Positions 1-8,052 of a DNA stretch of 64,000 bases are shown piece by piece. Origin of the DNA: Micromonospora cremea. GTDB lineage: Bacteria > Actinomycetota > Actinomycetes > Mycobacteriales > Micromonosporaceae. Numbering within the stretch: the first letter of the stretch is position 1; every line of letters begins with the position of its first letter. The translations under genes and the position numbers were made by a program. The notes beneath the pieces are model-generated. The model did no database searches. It saw only the letters and a list, made by a program, of their open reading frames with translations, and had not been told where the DNA came from. The stretch spans positions 2,667,501 through 2,731,500 of the forward strand of contig NZ_FSQT01000002.1 of the NCBI RefSeq assembly GCF_900143515.1. The letters are read 5' to 3'.

Positions 1-2
1 TC

Positions 3-368
3 CTGCTGGTGGTGCTGCGGCGTCGCAAGCGGCGCGCGCCGGCGGCCGTCAGCGGCCCGCTTCCCGGCCCCCCGGGGCCGCCGCCCGGCTGGCCCGCGGG
101 TCCGCCCGGTTGGCCGACACCGGCCGGTCAGGCTCCACCTCGACACCCCGGCCCGGGCTACGGCCCGCCGCCGGGCCAGCCCGCGCCGGGGTACCCGCCG
201 CCGGGCTATCCGCCGGCTCAGGCCACGCCGGGCTATCCGCCGGCCGGTCAGCCCGCGCCGGGCTACCCGCCGGCTCCGGTTGCGCCGGCACCGCCGTCGG
301 GCGGGCCCGGTTGGCCGGGTGCCGGCCCGGGGCACGCTCCACCGCCATCCGGCCCACAGCAGCAGTGA
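3..368 (+). CDS. C-terminal tail of a membrane protein with proline-rich cytoplasmic end (partial, T7SS locus)
   Basis: The gene starts before the window; only its last ~121 codons are present and it ends in TGA. The visible part begins with hydrophobic residues (LLVVL), which look like the end of a transmembrane helix. A basic stop-transfer cluster (RRRKRR) follows, then a ~100-residue tail built almost only of Pro, Gly, Ala and Tyr. Several PGYPP-like units repeat between about 150 and 290. The basic cluster after the helix predicts that the tail lies in the cytoplasm. The next genes encode T7SS-type secreted proteins, so it is probably a T7SS-associated membrane component, for example a mycosin-like protease or an accessory protein. 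The catalytic or identifying domain lies outside the window, so the family cannot be named. Confidence 0.7.
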   Translation: MLVVLRRRKRRAPAAVSGPLPGPPGPPPGWPAGPPGWPTPAGQAPPRHPGPGYGPPPGQPAPGYPPPGYPPAQATPGYPPAGQPAPGYPPAPVAPAPPSGGPGWPGAGPGHAPPPSGPQQQ

Positions 369-405
369 GCGCGGACCACCAGTCAGGTTTTTGGGGAGGG
401 GACCG

Positions 406-972
406 ATGACGGACGATACGACCAAGCAGCCGGAACGGTTCGAGGCAAACGACATCTACATCCCGGTCCCGGCGGCCGGGGTGATGACGCCGGGTCTGGC
501 AGTGACCGGCTTCGAGATCGACAACGTCAACCACGCCGCGACGCCGAAGGGCCTGGTCACCGCGCCCGGCGAGGCGGGCGTCAAGACCGAGTGGGATGCG
601 ACCAGCCTGGACTCGGCCATCACCTGGCTGGAGACCCACGCGGCATACCTGAACAAGCTCTCCTACGACATGGTCGACATCCAGGACCTGATGGGCGGTG
701 CGGCCGCCGGCGCGGCGGCCGGGGCGGCCGGGGGCCCGGCGAGCCCTCTCGGTGGCTTCGACTGGGCCGGCCGGTTGGCCGCCAAGCACCAGGGGCTCTA
801 CCAGGGCACCGAGAGCGGCGTCCGGCGGCTCTCCCAGAGCCTGTACGACGCGGCGGAGGCACTGCGTCAGGTGAAGGAGAACTACGAGACGGCGGAGCAT
901 GCCAACGCGATGTCCGCCGCCGACATGCAGCGGGTCTTCGGCGACGTGGCCGGCAACGGCGACGGTCGCTAG
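406..972 (+). CDS. T7SS-associated secreted-substrate-like helical protein with YxxxE signal
   Basis: A 188-residue protein. The ATG at 406 is preceded by a strong GGGGAGGGG ribosome-binding sequence, so the longer open frame upstream is not used. It is predominantly helical in its second half, with an Ala/Gly-rich linker at about residues 96-115. Near the C-terminus it has Y-E-T-A-E (Tyr160-Glu164), which fits the YxxxD/E export motif established for type VII (ESX) substrates. There is no classical signal peptide. It lies 37 bp upstream of a WXG-motif protein and downstream of a membrane-protein tail, so it is probably one of a co-exported pair, by analogy with EsxA/B or PE/PPE partners. No enzymatic domain is recognisable. 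The T7SS assignment rests on motif and context and is an inference. Confidence 0.75.
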   Translation: MTDDTTKQPERFEANDIYIPVPAAGVMTPGLAVTGFEIDNVNHAATPKGLVTAPGEAGVKTEWDATSLDSAITWLETHAAYLNKLSYDMVDIQDLMGGAAAGAAAGAAGGPASPLGGFDWAGRLAAKHQGLYQGTESGVRRLSQSLYDAAEALRQVKENYETAEHANAMSAADMQRVFGDVAGNGDGR

Positions 973-989
973 AACGGGGAGGACGGCAG

Positions 990-2354
990 ATGGGCCTGAG
1001 CTGGGAAGAGATGTGCCAGAAGGTCGTCATCGACGGCCGACCGGGTGACGTGGAGAGCGCCGCCCTTGGCTGGGAACAACTGATCAAGAATCTCAACAAC
1101 GTCAAGCAGAGTCTCGACACCAACATCAAGGACCTGGGCACGGTCTGGAAGGGCCCGGCGTACGAGGCGTTCAAGGGTCACGTCGAGCAGATCGCCAAGG
1201 ACACCGGGAACATCGTGGCGGACGCCGAGAAGGGCAGCGGCATCGTCCAGTCGCTCAAGAGCGCCGCGGAGAAACTCACCGCCGCCCAGCGGGACTTCCC
1301 GGTCCCGGCGACCTGCATCAACGACGTGCTGGAGGCGCGGAACGCCAAGCTGACCCTCAGCGTGGGCTTCTTCGAGGCCAAGGTGGCACCGGACTTCCTC
1401 GGCTGGTTGGATCCGGTGACCGCGGTCGCCGACTGGATCAACGACCGGTCCGAGGAAGCGGCGGGCGTCTACCAGCGGGTCAGCGGCGACTACCAGAACA
1501 TCGCGCCGGGCACCCCGGGTGAAGCGAGCGGCTTCACGAACAAGACACCGACGACCGAGATTCCGAAGCTGGACAACGGTGGCGGCGGTGGTGGCGGGGT
1601 CGGCGGCGTACCGGACATCGGCGGCGGCAAACCGTCCATCGGCGACATGGGCGCCAAGCCCTCGATCAACGCCACCGGCATGCCGGACACCGGCAACCTG
1701 TCCGGCGGCTCCGGCACGCACCCCGACCTCTCCGGCGGGTACGACACCGGTTCGGGCGGCGGCTATCCCGGCGCCGGTGGGGTGCCGGGCACCGGCGGTC
1801 TGGAGGACGACTACAGCAGCGGCCTCGCGGGTGCTGGCGGCGGTGGCACGCCGGGTCTCGGCTCCGGTCTGGGTGGCGGTGGCCTGGGCTCCTCCGGCCT
1901 GGGCGGCGCCGGTGGGCTCGGCAGCGGCGGCGGTCTGAGCGGCGGCGGCGCTGGTGCCGGCGTTCTCGCGGGCGGTGGCGCGCTCGGCCGGGCGGTCTCC
2001 CCCAACATGGGCCCGATGATGGGTGGTGGCGCCGCGGGCGCCGGCCGCGGTGGTGGCCGGGGCGGCGGTCGCGTCGGCGCGGGCGGCAAGCTGGGTGCGG
2101 GCGGCGGAATGGCGCCCGGCATGGGTGGCGCCGCGGCCGGCGGTGCCGGTCGGGGCGGTGCCGGTCGCGGTGCGGCGGGCGCCGGTGCCGGCGGCCGGGG
2201 CGCGGGGGCCCGAGGCGCTGGTGGAATGGCCGGGATGGGCGCCGGTGCGGGCGCCGGCTACGGCGAGGAGGAGGCTCCCCGCAACACCTGGCTGGAGGAG
2301 GACGAGGACGTGTGGGGCGCGGACGGCGGCGGCACTTCCGGCGTCCTGCGCTGA
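990..2354 (+). CDS. WXG100-like T7SS protein with long Gly-rich C-terminal region
   Basis: A 454-residue protein with an ATG at 990 behind GGGGAGGA. Residues ~1-105 form a helical WXG100-type module with a W-K-G turn at Trp53-Gly55. A second helical segment runs to ~190. From about residue 205 to 430 the chain is low-complexity Gly/Ala (GGGG, GLGG, GAGRGGG). The very C-terminus switches to an acidic, Trp-containing stretch (LEEDEDVWG) and ends in TSGVLR. From memory, comparable acidic-Trp tails occur on Gly-rich ESX proteins of other actinomycetes. WXG100 proteins are helical-hairpin substrates of T7SS; this one is far longer than the usual ~100 residues and has no toxin domain that I recognise. 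It probably forms a pair with the upstream protein (37 bp gap to its start) and is secreted or surface associated. Confidence 0.8.
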   Translation: MGLSWEEMCQKVVIDGRPGDVESAALGWEQLIKNLNNVKQSLDTNIKDLGTVWKGPAYEAFKGHVEQIAKDTGNIVADAEKGSGIVQSLKSAAEKLTAAQRDFPVPATCINDVLEARNAKLTLSVGFFEAKVAPDFLGWLDPVTAVADWINDRSEEAAGVYQRVSGDYQNIAPGTPGEASGFTNKTPTTEIPKLDNGGGGGGGVGGVPDIGGGKPSIGDMGAKPSINATGMPDTGNLSGGSGTHPDLSGGYDTGSGGGYPGAGGVPGTGGLEDDYSSGLAGAGGGGTPGLGSGLGGGGLGSSGLGGAGGLGSGGGLSGGGAGAGVLAGGGALGRAVSPNMGPMMGGGAAGAGRGGGRGGGRVGAGGKLGAGGGMAPGMGGAAAGGAGRGGAGRGAAGAGAGGRGAGARGAGGMAGMGAGAGAGYGEEEAPRNTWLEEDEDVWGADGGGTSGVLR

Positions 2355-2363
2355 TCGTCGACA

Positions 2364-2404
2364 CACCACGGCACCGAAGGGGACGACCCGTCGGTGCCGT
2401 GGTG
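2364..2404. terminator. Bidirectional hairpin terminator between convergent T7SS genes
   Basis: A perfect 14-bp inverted repeat: CACCACGGCACCGA at 2364-2377 and its complement at 2391-2404, with a 13-nt loop. It lies 10 bp after the stop of the Gly-rich WXG protein (+) and 46 bp before the stop of the mycosin gene (-). Actinobacterial terminators often lack a U-tract, so this fits a bidirectional terminator. Confidence 0.75.
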
Positions 2405-2450
2405 CGCACGACCACCGGAGGCCGTGCCAGGCGCGATCAACCGGCGCCGG

Positions 2451-3692
2451 TCAGTTGGTGATCGGTGAGTCGGTGCGCCGGCCCGGGCGCCAGCCGCGCC
2501 GGCGGCCTCGAATCAGGATCGGTCGGGCGGCCAGCAGCAACGCGGCGAGCAGGGCGCCGACCGCCGCCGCCCAGATCGCGGCGCTGCGTTGCCAGCTCAG
2601 CGGGTCGTCCGACCTGGCGGGCGCCGGGAGCGCCCCGGCGGGCGGATCGGTGCGGGTGCCCAGCAGGCTCGACACGGCTCGGTACGGGTTGACCACGCCG
2701 TACCCGACCTCCCCGTTGTGCCCGTCCGGCGGGTTGTCCGCCGTCCGTTCCAGCCGCTCGGCGACCTGGTATGGATCGAGGTTCGGATAGGCGGCCCGGA
2801 CCAGCGCGGCCACTCCCGACACGTACGCGGCCGCGAAGCTGGTGCCGCCGGTCGGCTCGGCGCGGTAGCCGTCCCCGCCCGGGGCCGGGCCGACGATGTC
2901 CAACCCCGGCGCGGCGACGTCGACGTAGGCGCCGCTCACCGAGGTGTCGACGTGGCCGCCCTGCTCGTTCACGCCGGCGACCGCGATCACGCCGTCGTAC
3001 GCGGCCGGGTAGCCCGTCTTATCCTGCTGCTGCTCCTGCCGGTTGCCGGCGGCGGCGACCAGCACCACCCTCTTCTCGAGCGCGTTCTTCACCGCTGACT
3101 CCAGCTCGGGCCTGGGCAGGGTCACCAGGGACAGGTTGATCACGTCGGCGCCCTGCTCGACCGCGTAGTCGATGGCAGCGGCGATCTGCCCGGGCAGCGC
3201 CTCGTCGTTGGTGCCCTTGGTGTTCGGCAGCACCCGGATCGGCAGGATGCGGGCCGCCGGGGCGATGCCGCTGAACGGTGCGCCGGTGCCCTCCTTGCCG
3301 GCGATGATGCCGGCCACCATCGTGCCGTGCCCGGCCAGGTCGCACTGGCCCTGGTTGGCCTCCAGGCCGTTGAAGTCGCGGCCCTCGAGCACCTGGCCCT
3401 TGAGCAGCGGGTGGATGGCGGAGACGCCCGAGTCGATGACCGCTACCGTCACGCCGGCGCCCCGGGACAGCGGCCACGCCGAGGACGGGTCCAGCCGGCG
3501 CAGCGCCCACGGCATCTCCACCAGGGCGTCGCCATCCGGGCCGCAGGTGCGCGCCGCCGCGACCGCCGGGGAGGGGACGACCACCAGGGCGGAGCCGAGC
3601 AGGATCGCCAGAGTTCCACTGAGGACAGCACGGACGGCACGTCCGGTACGGCGGGACGGGCCGGTCGCGCTCGACGGCAGGCATTCGCGCAC
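2451..3692 (-). CDS. mycP: Mycosin, type VII secretion-associated S8 serine protease
   Basis: A 413-residue subtilase. It has a basic N-terminus and signal peptide (~20-47, ending near AVAAA), then the S8 domain with the catalytic triad Asp87 (VIDSGV), His122 (GHGTMVAG) and Ser285 (GGTSFAAA), and oxyanion Asn217 (AAAGN). A Pro/Ala linker leads to one transmembrane helix (~371-394) and a basic tail (RGRRRGWRPGRR). This layout and length are typical of mycosins, which are anchored outside the membrane facing the periplasm-like space and stabilise or process ESX machinery. It is convergent with the two substrate-like genes. The start codon sits directly before the basic signal-peptide region. 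Family assignment is secure; the cognate ESX system is mostly outside the window. Confidence 0.93.
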   Translation of the reverse strand: MRECLPSSATGPSRRTGRAVRAVLSGTLAILLGSALVVVPSPAVAAARTCGPDGDALVEMPWALRRLDPSSAWPLSRGAGVTVAVIDSGVSAIHPLLKGQVLEGRDFNGLEANQGQCDLAGHGTMVAGIIAGKEGTGAPFSGIAPAARILPIRVLPNTKGTNDEALPGQIAAAIDYAVEQGADVINLSLVTLPRPELESAVKNALEKRVVLVAAAGNRQEQQQDKTGYPAAYDGVIAVAGVNEQGGHVDTSVSGAYVDVAAPGLDIVGPAPGGDGYRAEPTGGTSFAAAYVSGVAALVRAAYPNLDPYQVAERLERTADNPPDGHNGEVGYGVVNPYRAVSSLLGTRTDPPAGALPAPARSDDPLSWQRSAAIWAAAVGALLAALLLAARPILIRGRRRGWRPGRRTDSPITN

Positions 3693-3743
3693 CCGCAGAG
3701 ATTACCGCTGTGTCCCGTTCGGGCAACGGCCCGGCGACGGTGG

Positions 3744-4082
3744 TCAGGATCGGCGGGCGGTCTCCTCGGCGGGTGTCTCGGCGAAGAGCGCGAGCAGATC
3801 GCCGACCTGGCGGTCGGCCTCGGCGGGGTGCCGGAAATGGCCGGCCGGGTTGAGGGTGTACTCGTTGCGCCGTCCGACCCGGGTGCGCTGCAGGTAGCCG
3901 CCGGCCTCCAGGTCGGCGACGATCGCCTGCGCGGCCCGCTCGGTCACGCCGACCTCGGCCGCCACGTCGCGCAGCCGCGCGGTGGGGTCGCGGGCGATGG
4001 CGAGCAGAACGTGCCCGTGGTTGGTGAGGAATGTCCAGTTCCGGCCGCCGCTGTCGCCAGCCGCCGTCGCTGTGCTCGCCAT
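3744..4082 (-). CDS. Winged helix-turn-helix transcriptional regulator (MarR/ArsR-like)
   Basis: A 112-residue protein. The ATG at 4082 is preceded by GGAGAGGCGGA, which is better supported than the upstream extension to 4184. It shows a compact winged-helix domain: a helix ending in LLAIARDP, the recognition helix-turn-helix LRDVAAEVGVTERAAQAIVADLEAGG, and a wing with GRRNEYTLNP. Proteins of this shape (LSR2-unrelated, MarR/ArsR fold) are common single-domain regulators in actinomycetes; the ligand is not apparent and there is no Cys cluster for metal sensing. It is divergent from the carbonic anhydrase gene, with ~200 bp between the starts, so it may control that gene or itself. Confidence 0.85.
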   Translation of the reverse strand: MASTATAAGDSGGRNWTFLTNHGHVLLAIARDPTARLRDVAAEVGVTERAAQAIVADLEAGGYLQRTRVGRRNEYTLNPAGHFRHPAEADRQVGDLLALFAETPAEETARRS

Positions 4083-4283
4083 CGTGGGTCCGCCTCTCCG
4101 GTTGCCGCCGCGCCCTCGGAGCGTCGCCGGAGCACCGGCCCAGGGGCAACGTATGAAATCTATATCACGCATATCTTGACGCATCTTGCGGTGCGTGTGA
4201 CCGTGGAGCCCGAGTCAGCGCCCGCCGCCGCCCCGCTGAAGAGTCGGCTGAGCAGGTCAAACGCGTGGAGGAGAGGTGCGGGG

Positions 4284-4988
4284 ATGAGCCGTCCCGGTAC
4301 ACCCGGCGGCCAGCCGGGTCCGCAGCGGACCCCGGACCGGGTGCCGGCCGATCCGGCCCAGGCGTACGCCGAACTGGCTGCCGGCAACCGCCGCTTCGTC
4401 AACGGCACCCCGCGCCATCCCAATCAGGACGCCGGGCACCGCGCGGCGGTGGCTGACGGGCAGCATCCGTTCGCGGTGGTCGTCGGCTGCTCCGACTCCC
4501 GGTTGGCCGCCGAGATCATCTTTGATCGTGGGCTGGGTGACCTGTTCGTGGTCCGCACCGCGGGGCACACCACCGGCCCGGAGGTCCTGGGCAGCGTGGA
4601 GTACGCGGTGACCGTGCTCGGCACCCCTTTGGTGGTGGTGCTCGGCCACGACTCGTGCGGTGCGGTACAGGCGGCCCGGGAGTCGGCCGCCACCGGCACA
4701 CCGCCCCAGGGGCACCTGCGCGCAGTGGTCGACGCGGTGCTGCCCAGCCTGCGTCGGGCCGCCGCCGAGGGGGTCGACGACATCGACGGCATCGTCGACA
4801 TCCACATCGCGCAGACCGTCGAGGCGCTGCTCGGGCAGTCGCCCGTGCTGGCCGCCGAGGTGGCGCAGGGGCGGTGCGCGGTGGTGGGGGTGTCGTACCG
4901 CCTCGCCGCCGGGATGGTGCGTCCGGTGGCCGCCGTGCCGGCCGCGACGCTCGACGTACCGACCGGCGCCAGCACGCCCGCCGCCTGA
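4284..4988 (+). CDS. Beta-class carbonic anhydrase
   Basis: A 234-residue protein starting at ATG 4284 behind GGAGGAGAGG. It carries the beta-carbonic anhydrase zinc site: Cys69 and Asp71-Arg73 in CSDSR, His122 and Cys125 in GHDSCGA. The Asp-Arg dyad is intact. The motifs RTAG and GSVEYAV, which complete the fold, are also present. It catalyses CO2 hydration to bicarbonate in the cytosol, supplying bicarbonate to carboxylases and buffering pH. The N-terminal ~20 residues are Pro-rich and not part of the fold. It stands alone on its strand, divergent from a winged-helix regulator and followed by a hairpin terminator. Family call is firm; the subclass (sulfate-permease-linked or free) is the free enzyme since no transporter is fused. 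Confidence 0.93.
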   Translation: MSRPGTPGGQPGPQRTPDRVPADPAQAYAELAAGNRRFVNGTPRHPNQDAGHRAAVADGQHPFAVVVGCSDSRLAAEIIFDRGLGDLFVVRTAGHTTGPEVLGSVEYAVTVLGTPLVVVLGHDSCGAVQAARESAATGTPPQGHLRAVVDAVLPSLRRAAAEGVDDIDGIVDIHIAQTVEALLGQSPVLAAEVAQGRCAVVGVSYRLAAGMVRPVAAVPAATLDVPTGASTPAA

Positions 4989-4993
4989 CACGA

Positions 4994-5028
4994 CGAGGGC
5001 CGCCCCGCGTGACGCGGAACGGCCCTCG
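4994..5028. terminator. Bidirectional hairpin terminator
   Basis: The arms CGAGGGCCG (4994-5002) and CGGCCCTCG (5020-5028) pair perfectly. A second inner stem CCGCG/CGCGG lies within the loop. It sits 5 bp after the carbonic anhydrase stop (+) and 16 bp from the stop of the convergent VldE-like gene (-). Confidence 0.75.
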
Positions 5029-5043
5029 ACGGAGATCGCGGGA

Positions 5044-6063
5044 TCAGAGCAGCGACATGTGCACGTGGTCCGTGTGGTTCGAGGGCCCGCTGTACGACTT
5101 CCAGCCGGTCGCAGGGAACCAGATCTGCCGGTTCCAGATCACGTAGTAGATGCCGAGCCGGTCGGCGTTGCGGATGAGGAACGCGGCCACGTTGTTGCCG
5201 TACGTCCGGGTGTCCTCGTTGTGCCACGGGCTGAAGCCGCTCTTCTGCAAGGACCAGTCACAGGCGCGGCCCTTCGGGTGCTCCCACGGCCCGCCGGAGC
5301 GGTAGCAGCCCACGAACCGGTTGAAGCCGGCCCGCTTGACCTCCTTGTACGCGTGCAGCGTGCGCGGGGTGACGCAGCCCGAGGTGGTGGGGTCGTTCTC
5401 GCTGCAGGACTCGGACTTCCAGTCACCGTCGGCGGTCCGTCCGGGGCCGAGCCGGGCGACCGGCGAGGTGGCCGACACCAGCCCGCCGGTGAAGCCCTTG
5501 CCGCCAACCAGGGCGAGCGCCTTGTCCGCGTCGCGCTTCTCCTTCGCCATCAGGGCGGTCTGCTTCTGCTGCTCGCGGACCTCCGCGTCGAGGGCCAGCT
5601 TGGCCTGCTCGGCGCGGGCCTTCACCGTGTTGACCTCGGCGAGCTTCTTCTCGTTGACCATGTTCATCTCATCGAGCGCGGCGGCGCGCTGGACGAACGA
5701 GTCAGGGGCTTCGCTCTCCAGCAGCATCGCCATCGGGCCGATCCGGCCGGTGCGGTACGACTGGGCGGCGATCTGCCCGACCTGCGGCGCCAGTGCATCC
5801 AGGTCGGCCTTGGCCCGCTCGACCTCCAGCGCCAGCTGCAGCTGCTTCTTCTTCGACTTGTCCAGTTTGGACTTGGCCGCGGAGTACTTGCGGTTGGTCT
5901 GCTCGATCACGTCGTTGAGCAGCTGGGGCTCGCCGTCCTCCTCGTGCCCGGACGGTGTGGGGGTCGTCGGGGCGGCCTGCGCCGGGAGGGGCCCGGCGAG
6001 CACGGTCAGTGCGGCGATCACGGCCACCACGGGTGTCAACCAGCGGCGTAGGGGTGCCGTCAC
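5044..6063 (-). CDS. Secreted coiled-coil cell-wall enzyme with VldE/ARB_07466-like C-terminal domain
   Basis: A 339-residue protein with a GTG start behind AAGGGA. It has a signal peptide (residues 1-31, cleavage near AQA-AP). A long coiled coil (about 45-185, rich in K/E/A/Q heptads) follows, then a short linker and a compact C-terminal domain (~215-339). That domain carries His262 and Asp269 in EHPKGRACDW and a terminal DHVHMSLL (His333/His335). This is the zinc-site pattern of the DD-peptidase/hedgehog-like fold seen in the ARB_07466/VldE C-terminal family. It is probably exported and acts on peptidoglycan stem peptides; the coiled coil resembles the regulatory arms of RipA/PcsB-like hydrolases. 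A c-di-AMP riboswitch lies in its leader, as is usual for actinobacterial cell-wall hydrolase genes. The activity itself is inferred. Confidence 0.85.
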   Translation of the reverse strand: MTAPLRRWLTPVVAVIAALTVLAGPLPAQAAPTTPTPSGHEEDGEPQLLNDVIEQTNRKYSAAKSKLDKSKKKQLQLALEVERAKADLDALAPQVGQIAAQSYRTGRIGPMAMLLESEAPDSFVQRAAALDEMNMVNEKKLAEVNTVKARAEQAKLALDAEVREQQKQTALMAKEKRDADKALALVGGKGFTGGLVSATSPVARLGPGRTADGDWKSESCSENDPTTSGCVTPRTLHAYKEVKRAGFNRFVGCYRSGGPWEHPKGRACDWSLQKSGFSPWHNEDTRTYGNNVAAFLIRNADRLGIYYVIWNRQIWFPATGWKSYSGPSNHTDHVHMSLL

Positions 6064-6076
6064 AATGTTCCCTTCC

Positions 6077-6254
6077 GTCGACCGCCGACCGGGTTAGCTG
6101 ACGGGTTCGGGGCGGAAGTGGCCCCTACCGCTTTCGCGGATTCACCCCACGTACCTGGGTTCCCGGCTCGCCGGTTGGCGATTGGGCGGTGGCACCGCAG
6201 GCGCCGCTTCGCGCCTTCGGCGGTGACCGGCAGCGAGGTTACCCGAGAGTCGAC
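6077..6254 (-). promoter_or_regulatory. ydaO/yuaA-type cyclic di-AMP riboswitch
   Basis: Read on the minus strand, the leader of the VldE-like gene contains the conserved blocks of the actinobacterial ydaO class: CGGGTAACC near the 5' end, GGGAACCCAGGTACGTGG, GGGGTGAATCC (6138-6148), GAAAGCGGTAGGG, and CCCGAACCCGTCAGCTAACC (6092-6111) at the 3' end. Closing GTCGAC arms lie at 6249-6254 and 6077-6082. The riboswitch ends ~14 nt before the GTG start, close to the ribosome-binding site. In this class c-di-AMP binding usually turns expression off; in Streptomyces and relatives such elements precede rpf, NlpC/P60 and other muralytic genes. Boundaries are approximate. Confidence 0.9.
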
Positions 6255-6364
6255 CGGCTGAGCTACGCCCTGATACCGATCAAAAGCGTCATTTCGCCAT
6301 GGCGTTGAGTGACCAGTGACGCGGTTCTCAGGGCGGATGCCCCACCTGGTCACGTTGAGGAGTG

Positions 6365-7741
6365 TCACCATGCCGTATCCGTGCTCCTGTTCGGCTCTGG
6401 CCACCGGTCGGTGGCGGTGGATGGGGGTGTGGTCCGCGCCGGGTCGGGCGACGTGGGATCGAGTCGACCCGTGCGTGGGGAGCTCAGTGCGGCCAGTGCC
6501 TCGGCGCGGTCGGGCTGGGGTCGCGGGGCGGGCGCGTCGGCGGCGGGCGCGGTGTCCTGGCGGCCGGCTGCGGTCACCATCGCGGCCAGCCCGGTGGTCA
6601 GCGGTACGGCGGCGATCAGCCCGAGCGTGGCGACCGCGCTGCGGACGATCTCCTGCGCGAGGAACTCGCTGGTCAGGAGCTGCCCGATCGGTCGGGAGTC
6701 GGCGGTGAGCAGGAGCAGCAGCGGCAACGAGGCGCCCGCGTACGCCAGCACGATGGTGTTGACGGTGGAGGCGATGTGCGCCCGGCCGACCCGGGTCGCC
6801 GCCCGGTAGAGCTGCAACCGGGTCAGCCCGGGGTTGGCGTTGGCCAGTTCGGTCACGGTTGCCGCCTGGGTGACCGTGACGTCGTCGAGCACCCCGAGCG
6901 AGCCGATGATGATCCCGGCGAGCAGCAGACCGTGCAGGTCCACGTCGGCCTGGAACATCGACAGCGTGGTGGCGTCCTCGCTGCCGAAGCCGGTGAGGTG
7001 GGTGCCGGCGGTGGCGATGGTGGCCAGTATGCCGGTGAGCACCAGGCTGCCCAGGGTGCCGAGCACCGCGACCGAGGTCTGGGCGCTGACCCCGTGCGTC
7101 AGGTAGAGCACCACGAACATGATCAGCGCGGCGCCGACCACCGCGACCAGCAGCGGTGACCGGCCGGCGCCGATTCCGGGCAGCACGAAGGTGAGCAGGA
7201 TGGCGAAGCTGGCGGCCAACCCGGCCAGTGCGGCCAGGCCCCGCCACCGGCCGAACGCGACGATCGCGGCGGCGAAGATCACCGCCAGCCACAGCAGCGG
7301 CGCGCCGCGCTGGTGTTCGGCGATGTTCCAACTGCTGGCGGTGGGATCGGTCGGATCGGTCAGCTCAACCAGGATGACCTCGTCGTCGACCTCGACCCGG
7401 GGCGCGCCGGGTCCGGCCGGCACCGGTGTCTGGACCTGCTGGCCGGAGGCCGGCCCGTCCTTCACCCGGACGTCCACCGTGCCACACGGCCCGTCTCCGA
7501 GGCTCGGTGTGCCCTCGGGGCTCGTCGCCGTCGCTGGGCAGGGCTCGGTCACCACCCGGGTCACCGTGCCGTGGTACCGCGGCACGTTCGCGCCGCCGTC
7601 GGTCTGTGGTGACCCGTCGCGCGGCCAGAGCACCACCGCGGCGAGCACGGTCGCGACGAAGAGGGGCACCACCGTCGCGATGAGGATCCGTCGCACCCGG
7701 GGCGGGGCGGACGGAGCGGGACGGGTGTGGTCGGAACCCAA
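6365..7741 (-). CDS. YibE/F-family multi-pass membrane protein
   Basis: About 458 residues from a TTG at 7741 preceded by GGGAG with 7-nt spacing. The frame stays open to 7990, so a longer start (up to 541 residues) is possible, but the extra N-terminus is low-complexity. A first transmembrane helix (IATVVPLFVATVLAAVVLW) is followed by an extracytoplasmic beta-rich domain of ~130 residues. A block of about seven helices then follows with the family motifs GVLDDVTVTQAATVTELA and RVGRAHIASTVNTIVLAYAG. The C-terminus is Pro/Ala-rich. YibE/F proteins are widespread in Gram-positive bacteria and their transport substrate is unknown. The gene is divergent from the copper ATPase gene and not obviously coupled to any neighbour. 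Confidence 0.85.
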   Translation of the reverse strand: MGSDHTRPAPSAPPRVRRILIATVVPLFVATVLAAVVLWPRDGSPQTDGGANVPRYHGTVTRVVTEPCPATATSPEGTPSLGDGPCGTVDVRVKDGPASGQQVQTPVPAGPGAPRVEVDDEVILVELTDPTDPTASSWNIAEHQRGAPLLWLAVIFAAAIVAFGRWRGLAALAGLAASFAILLTFVLPGIGAGRSPLLVAVVGAALIMFVVLYLTHGVSAQTSVAVLGTLGSLVLTGILATIATAGTHLTGFGSEDATTLSMFQADVDLHGLLLAGIIIGSLGVLDDVTVTQAATVTELANANPGLTRLQLYRAATRVGRAHIASTVNTIVLAYAGASLPLLLLLTADSRPIGQLLTSEFLAQEIVRSAVATLGLIAAVPLTTGLAAMVTAAGRQDTAPAADAPAPRPQPDRAEALAALSSPRTGRLDPTSPDPARTTPPSTATDRWPEPNRSTDTAW

Positions 7742-8052
7742 TGCGAGACTCCCAACGATCCGGTGCGGGGTACGTGCCGGCGGGCCGGTCGGTTCACCGC
7801 CGCCGCGGGAAAGCGGCGACGAGCGCGCCGGATCGCTGGTTGGCGACTGCGTGACTACGGGCGGTGAGCGCTCGGCCCGGTCGGCGGGAGGCGACGCCAC
7901 ATCGTGGCGGCACCTCTGCCCAACTGCGTAGCGGGATCCGGAGGGCCATCGTCGGAATGCTAACCAGCCCGACCCGGGGACGCAGGTCATGGCGGAGTGT
8001 CGAGGTTGTCCAACCGCCCGCGCGGCGGTTTCCGGACCGGCATGTTGGAGTC
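7742..8052. other. Divergent intergenic region, start of either gene uncertain
   Basis: Both flanking genes (YibE/F on minus, CPH-type ATPase on plus) have frames that stay open well into this 311-bp stretch, so part of it may be coding. I chose the starts by ribosome-binding sites and family length. I saw no copper-type TACCCC-N3-GGGGTA palindrome here, unlike at csoR/copZ, so the ATPase gene is probably not under the same operator. Confidence 0.4.

Noticed and set aside
150..290. Short regular repeats resembling a CRISPR or minisatellite
   Set aside because: They are in-frame PGYPP-type coding repeats in the tail of a membrane protein; there are no conserved repeat/spacer units.
1560..2270. 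Highly repetitive GGC/GGT DNA as a possible non-coding repeat
   Set aside because: It is the Gly-rich coding part of the WXG-like protein, in frame with intact N- and C-terminal modules.
6060..7331. A 423-codon minus-strand frame overlapping the YibE/F gene and the riboswitch
   Set aside because: It is a shifted frame of the YibE/F coding sequence and runs through the riboswitch; the product is Arg/Gly-rich and domainless.
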